Both the position numbers and the translations under genes were made by a program. From Rudanella paleaurantiibacter (GTDB taxonomy: Bacteria; Bacteroidota; Bacteroidia; Cytophagales; Spirosomataceae), in contig NZ_WELI01000011.1 of the NCBI RefSeq assembly GCF_009184635.1, positions 62,001 to 126,000 of the forward strand: a stretch of DNA of 64,000 nt, in the 5' to 3' direction. Positions within the stretch are counted from its first letter, which is position 1, and every line of letters starts with the position of its first letter. The notes under the pieces are model-generated. The model was not told where the DNA came from and did no database searches. It saw nothing but the letters and a program-made list of their open reading frames with translations. Below, piece after piece: positions 8,675 through 15,601 of this stretch.

Positions 8675-8863
8675 TTATTCAGCCTCGATGGCCACTTTGG
8701 TTTTGGTGCCGTTACAGCTACCGCTGTTGCAGCTTGCGACCCAGCACTCTTCCTGGCTGCCCGACTCGTCGGAGCCACCGGCAATTTGTGAGAGCTCCTG
8801 CTCGTCGAGGTTGCCAATTGTTTCTTTGTCAAGGGCAAGCGGAGATACAGCTGACTTTTTCAT
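8675..8863 (-). CDS. Lanthipeptide precursor (twin 2), GG leader with Cys-rich core
   Basis: A 62-aa peptide. The leader (residues 1-30) is nearly the same as in twin 1 and ends in AGG. The core has cysteines at C40, C45 and C50, again every fifth residue, in EECWVASCNSGSCNGTKTK. Differences from twin 1 are concentrated in the acidic spacer after GG and at a few core positions (W for Y, N for G, G for A), which suggests duplication followed by diversification of the product. It is transcribed toward twin 1 with a 146-bp spacer. No other gene separates the pair. Confidence 0.9.
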   Translation of the reverse strand: MKKSAVSPLALDKETIGNLDEQELSQIAGGSDESGSQEECWVASCNSGSCNGTKTKVAIEAE

Positions 8864-8875
8864 GAGGTTTGTTTT

Positions 8876-8896
8876 GGATTGTTAAGGTGAAACACT
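8876..8896 (-). promoter_or_regulatory. Shared AGTGTTTCA...AATCC element before precursor twin 2
   Basis: Third copy of the element, placed exactly as before twin 1, with its 3' end 12 bp upstream of the ATG at 8863. Confidence 0.5.
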
Positions 8897-8983
8897 GGCA
8901 TATAATAACCCCGGTCAGCCTACAGATACAGGCCTGAATACTGTTGCGTCGCGGGTGATATTATCGGGGAAAGAAGGGCTCCG

Positions 8984-9196
8984 TCAGTCGTCGGTTTCGG
9001 CCAGAAACTCATCAATCGATGAGGTAAATACCGGATTGCCGGTATCATTGGCTTCGGCTTCCTGGAGCTTACTCAAAAACTGGTTGCCACCCACTACATC
9101 GGCCAGTTGGTTCGCATCCAGCGACTCGATGTGGTTTATTTCGAGGAGGGAGCCTCGGGTGCGGGTGAAGCTGCGAAAAAGCCCACTCAGGTTCAT
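8984..9196 (-). CDS. Cys-free GG-leader peptide, RiPP precursor-like
   Basis: A 70-aa peptide. A leader-like segment ends in SLDANQLADVVGG (GG at 36-37) and matches the general LxxxxLxxIxGG pattern of Bacteroidota peptide leaders. The 33-residue core is acidic, contains Ser/Thr (S42, T52, T58-S60, T68) but no Cys, so it cannot form lanthionines by itself. It lies 6 bp after the 49-aa ORF and 120 bp before twin 2. It may be a substrate of another enzyme, a partner peptide, or a degenerate precursor. The 64-aa peptide at 18859 has the same architecture. Confidence 0.75.
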   Translation of the reverse strand: MNLSGLFRSFTRTRGSLLEINHIESLDANQLADVVGGNQFLSKLQEAEANDTGNPVFTSSIDEFLAETDD

Positions 9197-9202
9197 GGCT
9201 GA

Positions 9203-9352
9203 TTAGGGTTGAGCGTTGAACTTGACGTGCGTGATAATGATGGTTGTGAATGCCGAGCGGTTACGGTCGTCGGTGGTAGCCTGGGGGTGATCCAGCAGGG
9301 TAAGGGTTGATTTTTGGAGTTCGAGGGGCGAAAGAGAGAGTTTGTTTTTCAT
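9203..9352 (-). CDS. 49-aa leader-like peptide, probable atypical precursor
   Basis: The ATG at 9352 gives 49 residues starting MKNKLSLSPLELQKSTLTLLD, which parallels the start of the twin precursors (MKKSAVSPLALDKETIGNLD). There is no GG site and no Cys; the C-terminal part is rich in Thr, Ser and Ile. It is the first gene of the precursor series and ends 6 bp before the 70-aa peptide. It could be a precursor handled by a different protease, or a decayed copy. Support is leader resemblance and position only. Confidence 0.6.
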   Translation of the reverse strand: MKNKLSLSPLELQKSTLTLLDHPQATTDDRNRSAFTTIIITHVKFNAQP

Positions 9353-9471
9353 GACTGTTTGGGGTTTGCGTTTGGTTGACGATTCAAAATTGGGATGGCA
9401 TTCAGGGTAGACCAATTTTTTTCGATGAACAAGGGTACCTTTTCGACAAAATTCAAATATGACCAGACTAA

Positions 9472-10686
9472 TTAGTTTTCGTCGATTGTCGAAGGGCGTG
9501 GAATCGGCTCGGGCTGGGTGGTGGGGGCGGGGTGCAAAACCAGCTGAACGACAAACTGTTCGGGATGCGACTCGATCCGTAGGGAGTGCCGACCGGGGTA
9601 TAGAATTGACAGCCGACGCCGGGCATTTTCGATGCCGATACCGCCATCACGCCGGGCTGCGGTCGGTTTCATCAGGTCGCTATGGGCCGGAATACTATTG
9701 GCAATCCAGAAAGTAATGGCGTTGGGGGTCAGGTTCAGGCGAATGTGTACGCTACCTTGTTTTAGTTCGTTCTTGACCCCATGCTTGAACGCATTTTCGA
9801 CGAACACAATAAGTAGCAAGGGCGGAATGACATGCGGGCTTGGGTCGCCTTCGACCTCAAACGTCAGGTCGATACGGGAGCCCAGCCGGGTTTGTTCGAT
9901 GTAGAAATAATTTTGCAGAAAATCGATTTCGTCCTGTAGTGGCATCTGCGGCAAATCGGTGTTGTACAAGGCGTACCGCATCAGGTCTGATAGCCGCAGG
10001 ATCAGGTCGGGGGCCCGGTCCGATTTTTTGATACTGAGTGAATACAGGCTGTTGAGCGTGTTGAAAAAGAAGTGTGGGTTTACCTGCGCCTTCAGGAAGT
10101 TGAGCTCCAGGTTCAGGTTTTCCTGGGCAATACGCATATTGTCCTGTTCCAGAATCAAATTTCGGTTGGCGTACCGGACGGCCTCTTTCGACAGTTTGAT
10201 TACGTAACACAGCGACTGGGGGTTGATAACCTGATAAAAAATAAACCCATTTAACCAGTTTTGGGCATAAAATGACTCGAAGCCAGCCCCGCTTCGTTTA
10301 AAAATAAGTTGCCAGAATGCCCGCGATTCGGGCAGGAGTTTGTACTGGAGAATCAGGTAATCGTGCAGGTAGGTAAAGACAATGTTGCCGTTTACAAGCA
10401 CGGCCAGCAGCAGGGGGAGCGTACCTACTTTGTACGTACTGGGTACGCGGTTCCACCAGAACAAGAGGCTGTAATACACCAGTATGTTATACCCGACGTG
10501 TTTGCTTGCCTCTACCCAGGCGTAGGCCGGTTTGGCACCCGGATGCAAATCGCGGAATAGCCAAAGCTGAATGACCAGCTCGGTGATCCAGAACACCAAA
10601 TGATACAAAGGCCGCCACCGTCGATAGCGCGGGCTATCGAACAAAAAATCATTGACCCATTGCTGCACGTTCTGGCGTAGGGGCAT
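9472..10686 (-). CDS. LytS-type membrane histidine kinase
   Basis: A 404-aa kinase. Three to four membrane helices occupy about residues 28-160, followed by a short coiled coil (NLILEQDNMRIAQENLNLE) and the His_kinase domain with phospho-His H205 in QVNPHFFFNTLNSLYSL. The ATP-binding domain shows VIPPLLLIVFVENAFKHG and GGIGIENARRRL. There is no periplasmic sensor domain, as in peptide-sensing or envelope-sensing LytS kinases. It follows the LytTR regulator gene by 12 bp, forming a two-gene operon upstream of the precursor genes, and so probably regulates the RiPP locus. Confidence 0.92.
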   Translation of the reverse strand: MPLRQNVQQWVNDFLFDSPRYRRWRPLYHLVFWITELVIQLWLFRDLHPGAKPAYAWVEASKHVGYNILVYYSLLFWWNRVPSTYKVGTLPLLLAVLVNGNIVFTYLHDYLILQYKLLPESRAFWQLIFKRSGAGFESFYAQNWLNGFIFYQVINPQSLCYVIKLSKEAVRYANRNLILEQDNMRIAQENLNLELNFLKAQVNPHFFFNTLNSLYSLSIKKSDRAPDLILRLSDLMRYALYNTDLPQMPLQDEIDFLQNYFYIEQTRLGSRIDLTFEVEGDPSPHVIPPLLLIVFVENAFKHGVKNELKQGSVHIRLNLTPNAITFWIANSIPAHSDLMKPTAARRDGGIGIENARRRLSILYPGRHSLRIESHPEQFVVQLVLHPAPTTQPEPIPRPSTIDEN

Positions 10687-10698
10687 GGCGCGGGCGGG

Positions 10699-11439
10699 TT
10701 AGTTAATCGGCTTGATCACTTCCATCAGGGCGTCGCGGTATTGCTGACCAATTTGGAGCTGCACCCCATTGACCATTTCGAGCAGGTTGCCGTTGATAGC
10801 CTTGATGGCGGCAATCCGGGCAATGTACGAACGCTGTACGCGCACAAACTCATCGGCCGGCAGGAGTTCTTCCATTTTTTTCATGGTCGCGTGGGTAATG
10901 ATAGTCCGGCTGGTAGTAATAATTTTTACGTAATCGCGGAGGCCCTCCACCCAGATAATGTCGGCAAAAAACACCTGCACCACCTTCGCGTTTTCGCGCA
11001 CAAAAATAAAGTTGGGCCGGGCCGCTACCGGGGTCGGCTCGGGGCGGTCGGTGGGTTCGGCGAGGGCTGGGGCCGGCCGCATATGGTCGCGCACCTTGTT
11101 AACGGCCTTCAGAAACCGGTCGAACGCAATGGGTTTGAGCAGGTAATCGGTGGCGCTGAGGTTAAATCCGTCGATGGCGTACGTAGGGTAAGCCGTTGTA
11201 AAAATGATGTATGGGATTTTCTGCAACGACCGCACCATCTCGATACCCGTGAGCTGGGGCATCTCAATGTCGGTAAATACGATGTCGACGGGATGCCCAT
11301 TCAGAAAGTCGATGGCATCGAAGGCATTAGAGGCTTTATGCACCAATTGAAGAAAGGGGACCCGAGCAATGTGGGCTTCCAGAATGTCCTGAGCAAGTTC
11401 TTCATCATCAACAATCAGGCATCGTATTGGTTGGGGCAT
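10699..11439 (-). CDS. LytTR-family response regulator
   Basis: A 246-aa regulator with receiver (D11-D12, phospho-acceptor D57 in VFTDIEMPQL, K102-type LLKPIAFDRF) and a C-terminal LytTR DNA-binding domain (about 140-246, with VEGLRDYVKI and FVRVQRSYIARIAAI). It is the first gene of the minus-strand arm and is divergent from the outer-membrane barrel gene at 11798. With the LytS kinase 12 bp downstream it forms a standard two-component pair. The AGTGTTTCA-type elements before lanB and the precursors are candidate targets, by inference. Confidence 0.93.
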   Translation of the reverse strand: MPQPIRCLIVDDEELAQDILEAHIARVPFLQLVHKASNAFDAIDFLNGHPVDIVFTDIEMPQLTGIEMVRSLQKIPYIIFTTAYPTYAIDGFNLSATDYLLKPIAFDRFLKAVNKVRDHMRPAPALAEPTDRPEPTPVAARPNFIFVRENAKVVQVFFADIIWVEGLRDYVKIITTSRTIITHATMKKMEELLPADEFVRVQRSYIARIAAIKAINGNLLEMVNGVQLQIGQQYRDALMEVIKPIN

Positions 11440-11797
11440 ATCAGACTCAGATGGCGGTTTTACCGGTGTTAAAATTAGGTTGGTATTACCTCACCCACGT
11501 TTGCAAGCCTTCTATCCGGGGTCAATTGCATCGGTTGATCAACAGGGAATTAACCGGCGATCAGAACACGGAAAGAAAGTTTCAGACCCTTTCCGTTGCG
11601 AACCGAAGGGGCAGAGGTGAGATAAATAGCGTCGATAAAAGTAAAAAATAATCGGTAAAGAGGCATCAACAAACACATGAGAAAATGTTCGATGTGTCGG
11701 CCGGCCTATTTTGTCGAAATGAGAATGGGGTTTGTCGAAAAATATTGACCGCGTACGGTCGTCGGGGCAGCTTTGGGTCAAAAAAGGACGAATAAGC
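11440..11797. other. Divergent intergenic region between LytTR regulator and outer-membrane barrel
   Basis: This 358-bp region holds no credible gene. It must contain the promoters for both divergent arms of the RiPP locus. An AT-rich part (about 11630-11760) has GTTTGTCGAAAAATATT-type sequence, but no perfect TAnnTTTG element was found. Confidence 0.5.
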
Positions 11798-14191
11798 ATG
11801 AAAGCAATCTTGACGACCGTAGTTTGCCTGTTGGCCGCCCTGCCGGCCTGGGCACAGGGCAAAGTGAGCGGCCTGATTCTGGAAAAGCCGCAAAGCCCGG
11901 CATCGTTTGCGACGGTGGTACTGGTCGCTGTTGCCGACTCGGCGCAGGTGAAGGCCAGATTGACCGACGAAAATGGCGTATTTACCCTCGACGGCATCCC
12001 CGACGGAACCTACTGCCTGCGAATTAGTTACATGGGTTTTCTGCCCAAAACGACCGAGGCTTTCACGCTGAACGGAGCCACACCCGTACGGGACCTGGGA
12101 AGCATTCAGCTCACCGAAAACGTGAAGGTTTTGTCGGAAGTGGTGGTAAAAAGCCAGAAACCCCTGCTGGAGCGTAAATCGGACCGGCTCGTGATGAACC
12201 TGGCCAACAGCCCTATCTCGCTCGGCCGCAATGCGAGTGAGTTGCTGGGGGTGATGCCGCTCGTTGCCGTGGGGCCCGACGGCGGCATCTCGCTCCGGGG
12301 CAAATCGGGGGTGCTGGTGCTGATCGATGGTCGGCCGCAACAGGGTGGTTTGCAGGCGATTCTGGAGGCTATGCCCGCCGACGATATTGCCCGGATCGAG
12401 GTGATTACAAACCCCTCGGCCCGGTACGACGCATCGGCAACGGGCGGTGTCATCAATATCATCACCCGACAAAGCGAAAAGCGCGGACTGACCGGCTCAA
12501 CCCGCCTAACGGCTTCGCAGGGTTTCCGGCCGCAGCTACACACGCTCGGCGGCACCATGACCTACCGAGCCCAAAAGCTGAGCCTGCTGGGCCAGTACTT
12601 CTACGCCAACCGGCAGCTGTATAATGACGAAACCGGCTACCGGGCGTTCCGTAACGACCCGCTCGCCCTGATCGACGATAACACGCAGACGCGCGGCCGG
12701 GTGGTGTCGCACAATCTCCGGCTCAACGCCGACTGGCAGGTGGCCAAAAATCACCTCCTGAGCTTCACGGGAAGCCGAAATCTCTCCGACACCCGGCGCG
12801 ACATGAACACGACAACCGGCTTCGTGAACACAAATAATATCACCGACTCTACGTACCGCACCGATGCGATCTGGGACATCAACCGGCGCACCGACAACTA
12901 CAGCATCATGTACCGGGGTACCCTCGATTCGGTAGGCCGCGAGCTGACCGTGATTGGTACCTACACACCCTTTGCGTCGAGTACCGATCAGTCGTTTGGT
13001 ATCAATGTGCTCGACCGGCGCAACGAACTCCGTGGGCCACGTCAGTTTCTGCGGTCGTTCAACCCGGTGTCCATCAACATTACGGTGGCTCAGGCCGATT
13101 ACAGCCATCCCACGCGCGGTAACTGGTCGTTTGTGTCGGGGCTGAAACGGGTGCGGGTGGCTACTAACAACACACTCCGGCAGGAAACGCTCATTGACGG
13201 TACCTGGCGTTTCAATCCGGCCATCAGCAACCAGATGGCCTACGAAGAAAACGTCACGGCCGGCTACCTGATGTCGTCGCTCAAGGCCAAGGCCGTTACT
13301 ATGCAGCTCGGGATGCGCGCCGAACACACCCTGGCCGATGTGCGGGGCCTGCGGTCGTTCAATTACCTGAGCTGGTTCCCGAGTGTGTTTCTGCAAAAAG
13401 AGGTGGCCACCGGTCGGCAGCTTTCGCTTTCGTACAGCCGCCGGATTACGCGCCCGGCCTACGACGATATGGTGCCGTTTTACCGGCTTTACGACCGGTT
13501 TACGGCTTCGGAAGGCAACCCGCTGCTACGCCCGCAATTCGACGATGTGGTGGAGCTGAACTACTCGCTCGGCGGGGTGAATATGCTGCTTGGCTATACC
13601 TACATTCAGGATTTTATGTCATGGACTCCCCGGCAAGACGTGGCCACCCGCACCACGGTCTATGCTCAGCGCAACCTCGACCGCGTAAACCGGCTGAACT
13701 TCGCCCTATCGAACTCGCACTCACCCCTGAAATGGTGGCAACTCTCGTACTCGGGCTGGGTCAACTACGACCGTGTGGAGGCCAACGCGCTGCCGGGTGT
13801 GCCCAGTTACAACGCCCGACAGCTGTACGGCGGGCTGAACCTGTCGAGCCTGTTTACGTTGCCGAACGACTGGAAAGCTGAGCTGACTGCCAATTACTAC
13901 ACGCCCGGCCGGACCGGTGTGTATAGTGAGCAGAGCATCCACATGATAAACTTCGGTGTAACCCGGCCGGTCATGGCGGGACGCGGGACGCTCAAACTCT
14001 GGGCCAACGACATTACCCGGGGCAACGTGTTCCGTACGACGATCAACTACCCGACGGTTGAGATTTTCAGCCGCACGTACAGCGACAGTCGGCGGGTGGG
14101 GCTTACGCTTCTGTACAACTTCGGCAAGAAAACCGTGGATCAGCTGAACGAGAAGAAGCTGGGGAATGAGTCGGAGACAGGCCGATTGTAA
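11798..14191 (+). CDS. TonB-receptor-like outer-membrane beta-barrel protein
   Basis: A 797-aa outer-membrane protein of the OMP_b-brl_3 type common in Bacteroidota. The ATG at 11798 gives a clean signal peptide (MKAILTTVVCLLAALPAWAQ). A carboxypeptidase-regulatory-like domain follows (about 20-105), then a plug domain (about 110-220: GVLVLIDGRPQQGG, DDIARIEVITNPSARYDA, GGVINIITR), then a C-terminal barrel ending in VGLTLLYNFGKK. It is the first plus-strand gene, divergent from the LytTR regulator. In the RiPP context it could be the outer-membrane exit or uptake partner, but such receptors are numerous in this phylum and the link is positional only. Confidence 0.88.
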   Translation: MKAILTTVVCLLAALPAWAQGKVSGLILEKPQSPASFATVVLVAVADSAQVKARLTDENGVFTLDGIPDGTYCLRISYMGFLPKTTEAFTLNGATPVRDLGSIQLTENVKVLSEVVVKSQKPLLERKSDRLVMNLANSPISLGRNASELLGVMPLVAVGPDGGISLRGKSGVLVLIDGRPQQGGLQAILEAMPADDIARIEVITNPSARYDASATGGVINIITRQSEKRGLTGSTRLTASQGFRPQLHTLGGTMTYRAQKLSLLGQYFYANRQLYNDETGYRAFRNDPLALIDDNTQTRGRVVSHNLRLNADWQVAKNHLLSFTGSRNLSDTRRDMNTTTGFVNTNNITDSTYRTDAIWDINRRTDNYSIMYRGTLDSVGRELTVIGTYTPFASSTDQSFGINVLDRRNELRGPRQFLRSFNPVSINITVAQADYSHPTRGNWSFVSGLKRVRVATNNTLRQETLIDGTWRFNPAISNQMAYEENVTAGYLMSSLKAKAVTMQLGMRAEHTLADVRGLRSFNYLSWFPSVFLQKEVATGRQLSLSYSRRITRPAYDDMVPFYRLYDRFTASEGNPLLRPQFDDVVELNYSLGGVNMLLGYTYIQDFMSWTPRQDVATRTTVYAQRNLDRVNRLNFALSNSHSPLKWWQLSYSGWVNYDRVEANALPGVPSYNARQLYGGLNLSSLFTLPNDWKAELTANYYTPGRTGVYSEQSIHMINFGVTRPVMAGRGTLKLWANDITRGNVFRTTINYPTVEIFSRTYSDSRRVGLTLLYNFGKKTVDQLNEKKLGNESETGRL

Positions 14192-14198
14192 ACGGATA

Positions 14199-14317
14199 AA
14201 AAGTTGGCACGCGGATAAAAAAGTTGGTACGCGGATGACACGGATTTAGCCGATCAACACGGATCAGATAAATCCTTTTCAATCCGCGCCCTCAGCGTCG
14301 TTCGCGTGCCAACTTTT
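14199..14317. repeat. Palindromic repeat with 15-bp perfect arms before the LanC-like gene
   Basis: Arms AAAAGTTGGCACGCG (14199-14213) and its reverse complement (14303-14317) enclose about 90 bp containing ACGCGGATGACACGGAT and CACGGATCAGATAAATCC. The internal text is related to the three tandem units at 4257-4548. It may act as a terminator or processing site after the barrel gene. Confidence 0.75.
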
Positions 14318-14355
14318 CAATTCGTGTCCCATCCAAAAGAAACCCTTCAATACGC

Positions 14356-15549
14356 ATGAAGCCGATAAACAAAACTCCCATTACCGAGCAAATTGAGCGC
14401 ATTGCCAATGAGTTGCCCCAATACGAGTCGTGGTTGCAAACGTCCAGTTACGATCAGGGGTTGTTTGGCCTGAGCCTGTTCTACTGCTTTTACGCCCGCT
14501 ACACTGGCGACGATAGCCACTACGCAACGGCCGAGGTACACTTCGACAAGGCGCTTGAAATGGTTGGGCCGGGGAGCTATGTCAAGCGGTTCCGGCAAGA
14601 CTTTATCGGGAATGACATCATGATGCTCGGCCGGTATATCGAGTACTCGAAACGCCACGGGTTTCTGGACATCGACACGAACGAATTCCTCAAACAGGCC
14701 GACGAGGTAGTAGCCGATACCGTTCGGCGGAGAACCCGTTTCGGCGACCTCGATCTCTTTGGCGGGGCCATGATGGGGGGGCATTACTTCCACGCCCGGC
14801 TGGCCTCGACTCCCTCAGCCCGGGAAATCTTAGCCGAACTGGTTGAAGAGGTGGACCGGCTGGCGCAGTACGACCACGCGGGCGGAGCGTTCTGGAAAGC
14901 ACCGACGCTGCAAAACCGGGTGTATTTCGGGCTGTCGCACGGCTCGGCCATGATTCTGAGTTTTCTGGCCCGGATGCACGAGTTGGGTATCCGGGCCGAA
15001 ACCTGTCGGCGGTTGCTGCGGGCGGGTGTGCAGTTTGTGCTGGCGCACCGGCGCACACAACCCCTGGGGCTGTTTCCGATCATGGTAGACGATGAGGTGG
15101 AGCCGAAGCAGTTTTCGCAATGTTACGGCGACCTCGGTACGGGCTACGGGTTGTTTCGGGCGTCGCAGATTCTGACCGATCAGGCCGACTTACAGCAACA
15201 GACCCGCGCCGTGCTGGCCGATTGCTGCAACCGGACCGTAGCCGACGGTTGCACCTTCGATGCGTCGATTACCTACGGGGCCGCCGGCCTGGCGGGGGTG
15301 TTTGATAAGTTGTACCGCCTGAGCAACGACCCCATGTTTGCGGCTGCCGCCAACAACTGGTACGCCAGTATCATGAAGTACGCTAAACCGACGGGCCCCT
15401 TTGGCGGGTTCGATAGCTTCTTCGACGAAGACAAAACCTCCTACATGCGGGTGTCGTGGGGGTGGGGCATGATCGGGATTGGCATTGCGCTGATGCAGTA
15501 TCAGGACAATACCCTGCCGCCTTTCGACGGCCTCAACATGACTATTTAA
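14356..15549 (+). CDS. LanC-like lanthionine cyclase with altered zinc site
   Basis: A 397-aa LanC-family protein. Conserved features: GLSHGSA (H195, matching the catalytic His of NisC), QCYGDLGTGYG (C256, one zinc ligand) and DASITYGAAGLAG. The last motif normally reads CHG and supplies two more zinc ligands; here it is TYG (residues 306-308), so both are missing. The rest of the alpha-toroid spacing is normal and the gene is intact. Class I LanC enzymes add Cys thiols to dehydrated Ser/Thr. The change may mean an alternative metal geometry, Cys supplied from elsewhere (C290, C291 and C299 lie just before), or a non-catalytic role. It lies 52 bp before the first C39 exporter gene. Confidence 0.85.
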   Translation: MKPINKTPITEQIERIANELPQYESWLQTSSYDQGLFGLSLFYCFYARYTGDDSHYATAEVHFDKALEMVGPGSYVKRFRQDFIGNDIMMLGRYIEYSKRHGFLDIDTNEFLKQADEVVADTVRRRTRFGDLDLFGGAMMGGHYFHARLASTPSAREILAELVEEVDRLAQYDHAGGAFWKAPTLQNRVYFGLSHGSAMILSFLARMHELGIRAETCRRLLRAGVQFVLAHRRTQPLGLFPIMVDDEVEPKQFSQCYGDLGTGYGLFRASQILTDQADLQQQTRAVLADCCNRTVADGCTFDASITYGAAGLAGVFDKLYRLSNDPMFAAAANNWYASIMKYAKPTGPFGGFDSFFDEDKTSYMRVSWGWGMIGIGIALMQYQDNTLPPFDGLNMTI

Positions 15550-15601
15550 CCGACCCTACACCGGCCGACCGGGGCCGGACATCCACTATTCCTCTTTCGT
15601 T

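Noticed and set aside
12536-13396. A 286-aa antisense ORF over the outer-membrane barrel gene
   Set aside because: The opposite strand encodes a clear TonB-receptor-like protein; this frame shows no motif.
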